This document shows, piece by piece, positions 1-7,606 of a DNA stretch of 32,174 bases. Positions within the stretch are counted from its first letter, which is position 1. Each line of letters begins with the position of its first letter. This DNA is from JBBIMS01 sp964531645 (GTDB taxonomy: Bacteria > Acidobacteriota > Aminicenantia > JBFLYD01 > JBBIMS01). The DNA lies in the NCBI GenBank assembly GCA_964531645.1, contig CAZHEF010000033.1, positions 1 through 32,174 on the forward strand, in the 5' to 3' direction. Under the pieces are notes generated by a model. It had not been told where the DNA came from. It did no database searches and was given only the letters and a program-made list of their open reading frames with translations. The translations under genes and the position numbers were made by a program.

Positions 1-1
1 A

Positions 2-54
2 CTAAGGTGATGCAATGAATATAATTTCATATACATCTTTATATGATGCAATTA
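2..54. mobile_element. End of an IS relic upstream of murA
   Basis: These 53 bp match the reverse complement of 6588-6640 with one mismatch (position 34). They end in the inverted-repeat tip ATGATGCAATT at 43-53, the same tip as at 6968-6978. The rest of this copy lies outside the window. The tip stops 19 bp before the -35 box proposed for murA. Confidence 0.8.
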
Positions 55-72
55 GTAGCCAAAAACTAACAA

Positions 73-101
73 TTGAAAAAATGAATTAATATATGTAGAA
101 T
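73..101 (+). promoter_or_regulatory. murA promoter, probably giving a leaderless mRNA
   Basis: TTGAAA (73-78), a 17 bp spacer and TAGAAT (96-101). Only six bases separate the -10 box from the ATG at 108, and no Shine-Dalgarno sequence is present. Transcription would therefore start at or very near the start codon. Confidence 0.6.
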
Positions 102-107
102 TTATTC

Positions 108-1352
108 ATGAAGTTGAGAATTTTAGGTGGAAAGTCATTGAAAGGGGCAGTAAAAATATGCGGAGCAAAAAACTCTGCTCTCCCTGCAATATCTGCTTCT
201 ATACTTACTGATAAAGAGGTTATTTTAAAAAATGTTCCAAGAGTCAAAGATGTGGAAACAATGCTCGAAATTATAGGGATTATAGGTGGAGATTGGAGAT
301 GGGAAAAGGGCTCTCTTTCAATAAAAGTAGAAGAAATTAAGAATGTTCGAATTCCGTATGAACTCGTATCAAAAATGAGAGCATCAATTTTATTTATCGG
401 CTCCTTGATAGCTAGGGCTGGAAGAGCGGAGATTCCCCATCCCGGAGGGTGTGACATTGGACCAAGACCAGTGGATTTACATGTTGAAGGACTAAAAGCC
501 CTTGGAGTTGAAATAACACAGGAGCATGGATTTTATATTGCAAGAGCAGATAAGATAAGGGGTAATAAATATTATTTTGCTAAAAAAAGTGTCACAGGAA
601 CCGAAAATATATTAATGGCATCGGTCGCTTCCAGTGAAGAGGTTGAAATTTCAAACTGTGCCCTTGAACCAGAAGTTCAGGATCTCGCTTCCTTTCTCAG
701 GAAAATGGGAGCTGAAATAGAAGGTATAGGCGAGGAAAAAATGATAATTAAAGGGAAAATCCCTCTTTCAGGAGCTACCCATTCAATTATTCCCGATAGA
801 ATTGAAGCAGGAACATATATGGTAATTAGTTCAATTCCTGGAAACGACTTTTCCATCAATGTTGTTGAAATAAAACATATATTGAATATAACTGAAAAAT
901 TAAAAGACTGCGGTGTAGAAGTTATCCATGGCGATGACTGGGTTAAAGTAAAACCTGCTGAAAAAATTCTTCCAGTTAAAATAGAAACATCTCCATTCCC
1001 TGGATTTCCCACTGATATGCAGGCACAGTTCACCGCACTTCTCACGCAGGCTGAAGGTTGTTCAGAAATAAGGGATACAATTTTCCCTTTCAGATTTCAC
1101 CATGCTTACGAACTACAAAGAATGGGAGCAAAAATTGAGGTAAGTGAGGGGCTTGCAAAGGTTTTTGGAAAGACTGAGCTTTCTGGAACAGATGTTTCTG
1201 CAAACGATTTGAGAGCTTCAGCATCCCTTGTAATAGCAGGGTTAATGGCGAAGGGTAAAACAATTATTCACAATATTCACCATCTTGAAAGGGGCTATGA
1301 AAATATGATAGACAAGCTTCGTAGCCTCGGAGCAGATATAGAAAAGATTTGA
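108..1352 (+). CDS. murA: UDP-N-acetylglucosamine 1-carboxyvinyltransferase
   Basis: This enzyme transfers enolpyruvate from PEP to UDP-GlcNAc, the first committed step of peptidoglycan synthesis, in the cytosol. The 414 residues match the usual family length of about 418. Visible hallmarks are the N-terminal GAKNSALP segment (K21, N22), the catalytic loop PGGCDIGPRPVDLH with Cys115 at the same number as in E. coli, and PTDMQAQF, which carries the catalytic Asp. Having Cys rather than Asp in the loop predicts the fosfomycin-sensitive type. The ATG has no SD, but the N-terminus aligns with the family, so the start is kept. The stop lies 14 bp before the start chosen for the HIT gene, suggesting an operon. 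Confidence 0.97.
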   Translation: MKLRILGGKSLKGAVKICGAKNSALPAISASILTDKEVILKNVPRVKDVETMLEIIGIIGGDWRWEKGSLSIKVEEIKNVRIPYELVSKMRASILFIGSLIARAGRAEIPHPGGCDIGPRPVDLHVEGLKALGVEITQEHGFYIARADKIRGNKYYFAKKSVTGTENILMASVASSEEVEISNCALEPEVQDLASFLRKMGAEIEGIGEEKMIIKGKIPLSGATHSIIPDRIEAGTYMVISSIPGNDFSINVVEIKHILNITEKLKDCGVEVIHGDDWVKVKPAEKILPVKIETSPFPGFPTDMQAQFTALLTQAEGCSEIRDTIFPFRFHHAYELQRMGAKIEVSEGLAKVFGKTELSGTDVSANDLRASASLVIAGLMAKGKTIIHNIHHLERGYENMIDKLRSLGADIEKI

Positions 1353-1366
1353 ATGAGAGGATTAGA

Positions 1367-1708
1367 TTGAAAGGGTGCATTTTCTGTTCAATAATCGCTG
1401 GTAATTTACCTTCTAAAAAAGTTCTTGAGGACGAGCTTATATATGCTTTCTACGACAAAAACCCTCAAGCTCCCGTTCATATTCTCATAATCCCAAAAAA
1501 ACATTGTAATTCCTTGAACGAAAGCAATGAAGAAGATATTTCTCTCCTTGGGCATATGCTTGCAAAGGCTAAGGAGATAGCCAACTTGAAAAAACTTGAT
1601 ACTGGATACAGAATTGTAATTAATACTGGTCCTAACGCAGGACAAACTGTATACCATCTTCACCTACATCTACTTGGAGGTAGACTTTTCGGCTGGCCAC
1701 CAGGATAA
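1367..1708 (+). CDS. HIT-family nucleotide-binding hydrolase
   Basis: A histidine-triad protein of 113 residues. Family members cleave nucleoside phosphoramidates or dinucleotide polyphosphates. The sequence shows an N-terminal CIFC zinc-type pair, IIPKKH in the middle, and the triad HLHLHLLGG near the C-terminus, all in the order of the HINT/PKCI branch. I chose the TTG at 1367 because GAGAGG (1354-1359) is correctly spaced before it and the protein then begins MKGCIFC as in relatives. An in-frame TTG at 1349 overlapping the murA stop would add six residues. The gene is probably cotranscribed with murA and ends at the terminator at 1826. The exact substrate cannot be read from sequence. Confidence 0.93.
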   Translation: MKGCIFCSIIAGNLPSKKVLEDELIYAFYDKNPQAPVHILIIPKKHCNSLNESNEEDISLLGHMLAKAKEIANLKKLDTGYRIVINTGPNAGQTVYHLHLHLLGGRLFGWPPG

Positions 1709-1710
1709 AA

Positions 1711-1815
1711 TGAAAAAGGAAAAAGTGAAAAGGAAAAATTTAAAAGGGAAATCAAAGAGAAATAAATTATACTTCTGGAATGAAATAGTTGTTTACTGTA
1801 AGCTGTTAGCTGTGT
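1711..1815. repeat. Intergenic word array (A/G-rich, then AGCTGTTAGCT type)
   Basis: An A/G-rich stretch built from variants of GAAAAGTGAAAAGG runs to about 1760. At 1798-1814 follows GTAAGCTGTTAGCTGTG, a word family that returns at 11144, 11271, 14301 and 14875. Weak ORFs cross it but none looks like a protein. Confidence 0.5.
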
Positions 1816-1825
1816 TGAAGCAATG

Positions 1826-1855
1826 GGCTTGGAAAAAATTTCCCCAAGCCTTTTT
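1826..1855 (+). terminator. Rho-independent terminator of murA-HIT
   Basis: The stem GGCTTGG (1826-1832) pairs with CCAAGCC (1844-1850) and is followed directly by TTTTT. It lies about 120 bp after the HIT stop and before the next SD. Confidence 0.75.
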
Positions 1856-1889
1856 AATTTTAAATTTTAAATTTTTAATTTTAAATTTT
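1854..1889. repeat. AATTTTAA tandem words
   Basis: Four imperfect copies of AATTTTAA/AAATTTTT lie in tandem between the terminator and the SD (AGGAGGG) of the next gene. An A/T-only stretch here could also act as a promoter UP element, but I see no -35/-10 pair. Confidence 0.55.
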
Positions 1890-1902
1890 ATAGGAGGGAA
1901 AT

Positions 1903-2556
1903 ATGAAAATTTATTGGCTTGGTCATTCAGCTATTAAAATTGAAGGTTCGAAGGTTGTTTTTGTCGACCCATTCCTTTCCGGGAATCCTCTCGCTTCATC
2001 ATCCCTTGAAAAAATTGATAAAGCTGATGTAGTGGTTCTAACCCATGACCATGAAGACCATCTTGGCGATGGATTTGCAATCTGCAAAAAGACTGGAGCA
2101 GTTCTTGTTTCATACCATGAAATTGCAGTTAAAGCTTCCAATGAAGGAATCAAGGCTGAGGGAATGAATATTGGTGGAACTGTTGAGGTAAATGGAGTAA
2201 AAGTTTCCCTTGTTCAGGCAATTCACTCATCATATTCTGGTCATCCAATGGGTGCAATAATCAGAATGGACGAAAAGACAATTTATCACACTGGTGATAC
2301 AGGGGTTTTCCTTGATATGAAACTTATTTCCGAGATCTTCAATCCAGACATTGTTTTCCTTCCCATTGATGGCAGGTATAACATGGATGTTTTTCAGGCT
2401 TCAAAGGCGGTTGAACTTATGGGAAAAAGGAAGTATATCCCAATTCACTACAATACTTTCCCAATAATTCAGTCTGATCCCTTTAAATTTAAGGAACTTT
2501 CAAAAAATATCGGAGAGGTAATAGTTATTAAGCCTGGAGAATCTGTTGAAATATAG
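1903..2556 (+). CDS. UPF0173-type metal-dependent hydrolase (MBL fold)
   Basis: A metallo-beta-lactamase-fold hydrolase of 217 residues, close to the usual length of the UPF0173/YtkL family. The metal motif HDHEDH is at residues 48-53, with the expected later ligands in a mid-protein HSSYSGHP segment, a TGDTG motif, and IPIHYNTF near the C-terminus. No signal peptide is present, so it should act in the cytosol. The ATG follows AGGAGGGAAAT, a strong SD. It is the first gene of a three-gene operon with the NYN and DUF2520 proteins. The natural substrate of this family is not established, so only the fold and metal dependence are claimed. Confidence 0.92.
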   Translation: MKIYWLGHSAIKIEGSKVVFVDPFLSGNPLASSSLEKIDKADVVVLTHDHEDHLGDGFAICKKTGAVLVSYHEIAVKASNEGIKAEGMNIGGTVEVNGVKVSLVQAIHSSYSGHPMGAIIRMDEKTIYHTGDTGVFLDMKLISEIFNPDIVFLPIDGRYNMDVFQASKAVELMGKRKYIPIHYNTFPIIQSDPFKFKELSKNIGEVIVIKPGESVEI

Positions 2557-2574
2557 TCTTAAAGGCGAATCAGG

Positions 2575-3081
2575 ATGCCTTATTTAATCGATGGGGATAA
2601 TCTTCTCTGGGCATGGGATTTTGAAGGAGAAATTGAACAAGGAAGGAGTCTACTTCTAAGGATTCTATTAAAACTCCAGAGGAAGAAAAGATCAAAATTT
2701 ATTGTTTTTTTTGATGGGCCTGTAAAGGAGAGTATCCCCTCTACTGAAAATATAAGAGTTATCGTGTCAGGCACTGGTGTTCCCGCAGATGAGATGATTA
2801 GAGAAACCCTGGATTCCCAACATGATTGCAGGAGTTTTATTCTTGTTTCATCCGACAGGGAATTGAAGTCTCGGGCAAAAATTAAAAGAGCAAGGGTGAT
2901 ATCATCTCCAGAATTTATAAAAATTCTTCAGAGGGTGGTGAAAAAACAGGAAAGAGAAATAAGAGAGTATGAAGTAACACCTCTTGAGATGAGACTCTGG
3001 GAAAATCTCTTCAGAAAAAGAGATTTTCCCGATAAAAAGTCGAGAAATTTTCCTATTAGAGAAAAGAATGAGAAGAAATAG
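2575..3081 (+). CDS. YacP-like NYN-domain ribonuclease
   Basis: A 168-residue protein of the YacP/NYN (PIN-like) group, which in Bacillus (Rae1) is a ribosome-associated endoribonuclease. Visible motifs are IDGDNLLW at residues 5-12 (catalytic Asp region), VFFDGP in the second strand, ADEMIRE, and VSSDREL, which together give the acidic metal site. The basic C-terminal third (residues about 120-168) is rich in Lys/Arg and could contact RNA. It lies 18 bp after the hydrolase gene and overlaps the next gene by 14 bp, implying translational coupling. The SD is weak (AAAGG at 2561). Ribonuclease activity is inferred from the family. Confidence 0.85.
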   Translation: MPYLIDGDNLLWAWDFEGEIEQGRSLLLRILLKLQRKKRSKFIVFFDGPVKESIPSTENIRVIVSGTGVPADEMIRETLDSQHDCRSFILVSSDRELKSRAKIKRARVISSPEFIKILQRVVKKQEREIREYEVTPLEMRLWENLFRKRDFPDKKSRNFPIREKNEKK

Positions 3082-3919
3082 TCCAGAATTTGAAAAAGAA
3101 ATTTCTATAATAGGAACAGGAAAAGCAGGGACTTCCCTTGCATATTCATTAAAAAGAAGAGGCTGGAAAATTTGCTTTCTATTTGACAAATACAAATCTA
3201 TTGCTATTGAATCAAGAGAAATTTTGGGTGAAGGAAAAATAGGAGAGATAAAAGAAATTGTAGAAAAAGGTAATTTTTTCATCCTTTCTGTTCCTGACCG
3301 TGAGCTCTCAAAAATCGCCAAAAGGATTGCTGAAAAAAACAATAACTTAAGAGGAAAAACATTTATTCACTTAAGTGGTTCATTATCCTATAAAGCACTC
3401 ATTCCCATTAAAGAAAAAGGAGGGCAGATAGGCTCCCTTCATCCAGTTTTCCCATTTCCCACAAAGAAAACAGAAATCCCTGATGGAGTATATTTTGGCT
3501 GGGATGGAGAGGAAAAAGCCCTTAAAAAAAGCCTGCAAATTGTAAAAGATATGAAGGGAAAGTTGATAAAGATAAAGGAAGAAAAAGCTCTGTATCATCT
3601 TGCATGCTCAATAGCCTCCAATCTTACCTCAATCCTTTATTTGATGGCTTTAGAAAAGTCACAGGAAGCAGGAATAAATGAGAAAAAAGCAAAGGAACTA
3701 CTTTTTCAGCTCTGTTTGAATTCTCTGATTTCAGTAAAAGAGAAAGGGTGGGAAGGCGTAACAGGACCAGCTGTAAGGAGGGATAAGGAAACAATTTTAA
3801 AGCATTTAAAAAGCCTCTCACCCCGTGAGAAAAGAATTTACAAAGAGGTTCTTCTTTACTTTTTTGAGAAAGGAGTTGTCAAAGAAACTGAAAAAATTAT
3901 TGAATTTTTAGAGGAATAA
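3068..3919 (+). CDS. Rossmann-fold DUF2520 dehydrogenase-like protein
   Basis: A 283-residue NAD(P)-binding protein with a DUF2520 C-terminal domain. The nucleotide-binding loop GTGKAGTSLA is at about residues 16-25, followed by the IHLSGS and SLHPVFPFP segments typical of this family and, in the C-terminal half, GPAVRRD. The fold resembles pyrroline-5-carboxylate reductase and 6-phosphogluconate dehydrogenase types. The substrate is unknown. The start codon ATG lies inside the end of the YacP-like gene, so the two are coupled. It ends the operon; no clear terminator is visible in the 58 bp before the convergent smpB. Confidence 0.88.
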   Translation: MRRNSPEFEKEISIIGTGKAGTSLAYSLKRRGWKICFLFDKYKSIAIESREILGEGKIGEIKEIVEKGNFFILSVPDRELSKIAKRIAEKNNNLRGKTFIHLSGSLSYKALIPIKEKGGQIGSLHPVFPFPTKKTEIPDGVYFGWDGEEKALKKSLQIVKDMKGKLIKIKEEKALYHLACSIASNLTSILYLMALEKSQEAGINEKKAKELLFQLCLNSLISVKEKGWEGVTGPAVRRDKETILKHLKSLSPREKRIYKEVLLYFFEKGVVKETEKIIEFLEE

Positions 3920-3977
3920 AGTAAGAAAAGGCTAAATTTTATAGCTTAATGCTGCCAGCTGTGGGGGAGAAAGCTTT

Positions 3978-4433
3978 TCATTTGAATCTCTTCTTTAATT
4001 CTCTTCCTATCTCTTTTTTTATTTCTCTTTCTTTTATCACTTCTTTCTTTTCCCACTTTTTCCTTCCCCTTGCAAGGGCGAGTTTTACTTTAACCTTTCC
4101 CCTCTCGTTGAAATAGATTTCAAGGGGTATAAGAGTCAAGCCCCTTTCCCTTACTTTTCCGTAAAGTTTTCTTATTTCATTTTTATGTAGAAGGAGTTTT
4201 CTCTCTCTTTCCGGATCGTATTTAATAAAAGGAGATGAATAAGGATAAGGACTAATATGAAGATTTACAAGAAAAACCTCGCCATTTCTAACCACAGCAT
4301 AACTATCCTTTATGTTTACCATTCCCATCCTCAATGACTTCACCTCATTTCCTAAAAGGGATATACCTGCCTCCACTGTTTCCAAAATATCATAGTTACT
4401 ATAACCTTTTTTATTTGTTGCTACTATCTTCAT
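3978..4433 (-). CDS. smpB: SsrA-binding protein SmpB
   Basis: SmpB delivers tmRNA to stalled ribosomes for trans-translation. The 151 residues fit the family. The core EAGISLLGNEVKSLR (from about residue 21) and the following NIKDSYA are diagnostic, and the Lys/Arg-rich tail is the part that enters the mRNA channel. The N-terminal strand diverges from the common NRKA-H-Y form. The start overlaps the end of the CNNM/CorC gene by 23 bp, so it is the last gene of a carD-corC-smpB operon. No tmRNA gene is visible in this window. Confidence 0.96.
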   Translation of the reverse strand: MKIVATNKKGYSNYDILETVEAGISLLGNEVKSLRMGMVNIKDSYAVVRNGEVFLVNLHISPYPYSSPFIKYDPERERKLLLHKNEIRKLYGKVRERGLTLIPLEIYFNERGKVKVKLALARGRKKWEKKEVIKEREIKKEIGRELKKRFK

Positions 4434-5685
4434 TCTCTTCTCTTTCTACAATTATTCGGACTTTTCCAATCTGATGTTTTGCCATTTCTTCAATTATGAA
4501 TTTTATCTTTCCAAAGTTCAAAACATCGGATTTTGAAGGAATTTTCTCAAGCATTGACATTATAAAACCTGCAAGGGTGACATAACTACTTTTTTCAGGA
4601 ATATCAATTTTCAATGTCCTTTTTAATGTCTTAACAGAAACAGAACCAGAAACTAAATACTCCCTTTCAGATATTTTTTTTATTCCTTCTTCTTCTTCAT
4701 CGTATTCATCCTGTATCTCGCCTACAAGTTCTTCAAGAATATCCTCCAGTGTCATAATTCCTACCATTCCACCCCATTCATCTGTCACAATAGCCATGTG
4801 GGTTTTTCTCTTTCTCATTCCTTTAAGCACATCTTCAGCGAAAGCTGAATCTGGAACAAAATATGCTTCTCTCAGTATCTTTTTAAGAGAAAAAGATGGG
4901 TCATTAATCCAGTTTAATATGTCCTTTGAGTGAACTATACCTTTTATATTGTCAAGAGTATCCTCATAAGCAGGATATCTTGAGAATTCACTATCTTTTA
5001 TCAAATTTATTATCTCCTGAATGGAGGCGTCAATCCTTATTGCTACCACTTTTACTCTTGGGATCATAATCTCTTTAACAAGAATATGCTTTATATCGAA
5101 TACTCTTTCCAGCATTTCTTTCCTTTCTTTCGGAATCATCTCTTTCCATGGATTTTCTCTAAGAATGAATTCAAGTTCCTCTTCCACATCCATTTTTTGT
5201 ATGGTAGAGCTTTTCCTGACAGCAAAGATTTTCAAAAAACTTCTTGATAGATAACTCAAAAGCTTGGAAACAGGATAAAAAATAAACATGAAAATTCTGA
5301 AAGGGAAAAAACAAATCCTAACAAAGCTTTCAGGATGGTATGCGGAAAAAGTTTTAGGGAAGATCTCTCCAAATATAAGAACCATGATTGTAGTAAAAAC
5401 TGTTGAGTAAAGGATTGCTTCTTCTTTTTTTATTTGTAAACTTGTGAACATTAAAACTGAAACAGAAGCGAGAGCAATATTGACAAGATTGTTTCCCACC
5501 AGAACTGTTGATAGAAAACCCTCTGGAGAGTTCAGGATCAATTTAATCTTTTTCGCCTTTTTATCCCCTCTCCTTTCCAGAAATTTTATTCTCAATCTGT
5601 CAATGCTTAAAAATGCAGTCTCAGAGGCAGAGAAAAAGGCACTCAATAATAAAAGAGTAAAGAAGAGGATAATCAGAATTTGCAT
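4411..5685 (-). CDS. CNNM/CorC-family membrane protein with CBS pair
   Basis: A 424-residue inner-membrane protein of the HlyC/CorC family, related to Mg2+/Co2+ efflux proteins. Order of domains: an N-terminal CNNM (DUF21) membrane domain with hydrophobic segments at about 1-22, 60-82, 90-112 and 125-150, including SASETAFLS and GEIFPKT; a CBS pair at about 195-320 with the segment DEWGGMVGIMTLEDILEELVGEIQ split across its end; and a CorC_HlyC domain at the C-terminus. It starts only 6 bp after carD. Transport specificity cannot be deduced; older 'hemolysin' names for this family are misleading. Confidence 0.93.
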   Translation of the reverse strand: MQILIILFFTLLLLSAFFSASETAFLSIDRLRIKFLERRGDKKAKKIKLILNSPEGFLSTVLVGNNLVNIALASVSVLMFTSLQIKKEEAILYSTVFTTIMVLIFGEIFPKTFSAYHPESFVRICFFPFRIFMFIFYPVSKLLSYLSRSFLKIFAVRKSSTIQKMDVEEELEFILRENPWKEMIPKERKEMLERVFDIKHILVKEIMIPRVKVVAIRIDASIQEIINLIKDSEFSRYPAYEDTLDNIKGIVHSKDILNWINDPSFSLKKILREAYFVPDSAFAEDVLKGMRKRKTHMAIVTDEWGGMVGIMTLEDILEELVGEIQDEYDEEEEGIKKISEREYLVSGSVSVKTLKRTLKIDIPEKSSYVTLAGFIMSMLEKIPSKSDVLNFGKIKFIIEEMAKHQIGKVRIIVEREENEDSSNK

Positions 5686-5691
5686 GAGATA

Positions 5692-6207
5692 TTAAATATT
5701 TTGAAGGGATTTTAAAGATTTTTTAAGGGCAGTTTCAATTCTCTCTAAGGCTTTTTCATAACTCCATTTTTTAGCTTCAGCTATTTCTGTTGCAAGAAGC
5801 TCTTTAGCTCTTCTCATCATTTCCTTTTCCCTGAAGGAAAGAGCTTTCTTTTTGCTCAGAAAATAAAGATTTTTCAATACAAAAATAAGACCCTTTGGCT
5901 CGCCCGATTTCAAAAGAATCTCGTTCTCACGGTATCTACACTTCCATTCGGAATTAAGATTTACCTCCATGTTTTCGATTAAAGATAAAATATAAGTTGC
6001 TTCCCTTTCAGAAATGATTTTTCTAACCCCAATTTCCTTAGCATCAGAGACAGGGACAAAGACAGAAGAGTAATTCGAAAGTAACTTTAAATGATAAAAT
6101 TTTATAAGTCTCCCCTTAAACTCTTTTTCTATTATATCCTCTATTACACTTATTCCGTGGGAAGGATAAAAGACCTTTTGTCCCTTAAAGAAATCCATTG
6201 TGTTCAT
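5692..6207 (-). CDS. carD: CarD/CdnL-family RNA polymerase-binding regulator
   Basis: A 171-residue transcription factor of the CarD_CdnL_TRCF family. The N-terminal RNA-polymerase-interaction domain (about residues 5-65) shows the FFKGQKVFYPSHGISVIEDI start split over two strands and FVPVSDA. The C-terminal half is helical and basic, as in the DNA-binding domain that stabilises open complexes at housekeeping promoters. The length is typical. Two ATGs (6207 and 6198) are possible, and neither has a good SD. A promoter ends nine bases upstream of the first, so a near-leaderless mRNA is likely. It heads the operon with the CNNM/CorC and smpB genes. Confidence 0.93.
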   Translation of the reverse strand: MNTMDFFKGQKVFYPSHGISVIEDIIEKEFKGRLIKFYHLKLLSNYSSVFVPVSDAKEIGVRKIISEREATYILSLIENMEVNLNSEWKCRYRENEILLKSGEPKGLIFVLKNLYFLSKKKALSFREKEMMRRAKELLATEIAEAKKWSYEKALERIETALKKSLKSLQNI

Positions 6208-6216
6208 TAAATTTCA

Positions 6217-6245
6217 TTTTAAGGCATATTTGCTATAATTGTCAA
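6217..6245 (-). promoter_or_regulatory. carD promoter
   Basis: On the minus strand, TTGACA (6245-6240), 17 bp, and TTAAAA (6222-6217). The -10 box ends nine bases before the first ATG, leaving at most about three bases of leader. Confidence 0.65.
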
Positions 6246-6588
6246 ATAGAATATGTTCTACAATAAAAAGCGTGCAAAAGATGGGGAGATATGGTAGGAT
6301 TGATAATAATTTGCAAAGATCTGGCATCAAAAAGAAGATGAGAGACATGTGCAAGATAGAAAGAAGGAAGCCTCAGAGGAATTTTCGTCGACAATAGCTT
6401 CTACAAAAAAAGTGATGAGGATGAGATAAATCTGTAAGAGAAGATACTTAGAAAATGGAAACCTTACATTCTCACCCACTTTATAAACTGCTTTGAACCG
6501 TCAGGGACGAATCCTCTATTCAAAAAATTATTATCGAGTAAGAAGGATACTCCACTCATGAATTTTACAAAAGTCATTTTTGCTGCGT
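6246..6588. pseudogene. Decayed, unidentified stretch
   Basis: No intact gene is visible in these 340 bp. On the plus strand one frame reads FVDNSFYKKSDEDEINL, a TAA, then about 50 open codons including ILRKWKPYILTHF and ending at TAA 6588-6590 beside the IS tip. The upstream part is in another frame. This looks like a gene tail broken by a stop and a frameshift. I do not recognise the family. It could be target DNA of the IS or an older IS remnant. Confidence 0.35.
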
Positions 6589-6978
6589 AATTGCATCATA
6601 TAAAGATCTATATGAAATTATATTCATTGCATCACCTTAGATTCTACATGAAATTCTCTTTCCTCCGCCTTCATCTTCCCTATCGCCTCCAATGCCTTTT
6701 TCACCTCTTCATCATAGATCCTCTTACGCTTCCTCTTTATCTTCACAATCTCTCCAACAAAAATTATGTTCTCTTTGCTCTTTCTATGCATCACAACCTT
6801 TCTTCCGTAGTTTCTAAGAAGCCACGAGGCATAGAAACGGTTGTAGCCTGTGAGATTGATGAACTCTTCGATGACCTTTATCTTCTCTGCCTTTTGATAC
6901 CTTAGGCAGTAAAAATTTGGAATAGAATTTCTCAAGATGCAACGAATGGATTTCATATAGAAAATTAATGATGCAATT
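6589..6978 (-). mobile_element. 390 bp internally deleted IS (MITE-like)
   Basis: The ends are AATTGCATCAT (6589-6599) and its exact inverse ATGATGCAATT (6968-6978). Homology continues inward for about 45 bp: both ends carry GATGCAA-GAAT, ATTTCATATA and ATGATGCAATT in the same outward order. TGATGCAA-type motifs thus occur twice at each end, as expected for transposase-binding sites. Between the ends lies only the N-terminal part of a transposase. No convincing target duplication is seen. A further copy of one end is at 2-54. Confidence 0.75.
6624..6956 (-). pseudogene. Transposase fragment (N-terminal)
   Basis: The open frame includes the segment EFINLTGYNRFYASWLLRNY, resembling the N-terminal helical region (TGYxRKYA-LL) of integrase-core DDE transposases of the ISNCY/IS481-like type. 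It then has a KRKRKRIYDEEV basic stretch and stops after about 110 codons at the inner edge of the terminal repeat. The whole DDE catalytic domain is missing, so it cannot be an active transposase. The family name is from memory of the motif and is tentative. Confidence 0.65.
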
Positions 6979-6985
6979 CGAGAAT

Positions 6986-7014
6986 TTGACAAATAAAATT
7001 ATCAGCTTTATTAT
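6986..7014 (+). promoter_or_regulatory. lemA-htpX promoter
   Basis: TTGACA (6986-6991), 17 bp, TATTAT (7009-7014): a near-consensus sigma-70 promoter. It begins eight bases after the IS tip at 6978. The mRNA would have a short leader with the SD AAGGAGG at 7022-7028. Confidence 0.8.
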
Positions 7015-7034
7015 CATAGGATAAGGAGGAAAGG

Positions 7035-7586
7035 ATGCTTTTGTTAACAATTATAATTATAGGGCTTCTGATACTCTGGATAATTCTCATTTACAACTCT
7101 CTTGTGAGATTTAGAGTCCAGATAAAAAATGCATGGTCTCAGATTGAAGTTCAACTAAAGAGAAGATATGACCTTATACCCAATCTTGTTAATGCAGTAA
7201 AGGGCTACATGAAATATGAACAGGAGACTCTTGCAAGGGTGATGGAGGCAAGGGCAAAAGCTGTTTCAGCCACTGGAGTTGCTGAGAAAGCAAGAGCTGA
7301 AGGAGAGCTATCAGGTTTACTTTCCAGATTGTTTGCCCTTGTTGAAAATTATCCTGAGTTAAAGGCTAATCAGAATGTCTTAAATCTGCAGGAGCAACTT
7401 ACAACTACTGAGAATCAGATAGCTTTCGCCCGTCAATATTACAACGACTCTGTTATGAGATACAACACAAAAATTCAGATGTTTCCCAGCAACATAATCG
7501 CCAGTATGTTCAATTTCACTCCCCATGAGTTTTTTGAAACTCCTCCTGCTGAGAAGGAAGTGCCAAAGGTTGATTTAACAATTTAG
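7035..7586 (+). CDS. lemA: LemA family protein
   Basis: A 183-residue LemA protein: one N-terminal membrane segment (about residues 2-20, LLLTIIIIGLLILWIILIY), then a soluble helical bundle with the family signature NAWSQIEVQLKRRYDLIPNL (residues about 35-54) and FARQYYNDSVMRYN. The topology is probably short N-terminal outside and bundle inside or at the membrane face; the family's function is not settled. It is followed 20 bp later by htpX, a pairing conserved in many bacteria. The ATG has a strong SD (AAGGAGGAAAGG). Confidence 0.95.
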   Translation: MLLLTIIIIGLLILWIILIYNSLVRFRVQIKNAWSQIEVQLKRRYDLIPNLVNAVKGYMKYEQETLARVMEARAKAVSATGVAEKARAEGELSGLLSRLFALVENYPELKANQNVLNLQEQLTTTENQIAFARQYYNDSVMRYNTKIQMFPSNIIASMFNFTPHEFFETPPAEKEVPKVDLTI

Positions 7587-7606
7587 AAGAATTATGGTCT
7601 ATTTCC

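Noticed and set aside
1674..1937. 87-codon ORF after the HIT gene
   Set aside because: It runs through the A/G-rich words, the terminator and AATTTTAA repeats; it is composition-driven and overlaps two real genes.
3920..3977. Bidirectional terminator between the DUF2520 gene and smpB
   Set aside because: Only a 6 bp stem with a G-T pair (AGGCTA/TAGCTT) and no T-run is visible.
6591..6905. 104-codon plus-strand ORF across the IS element
   Set aside because: It is the reverse side of the transposase fragment and has no SD or recognisable protein character.
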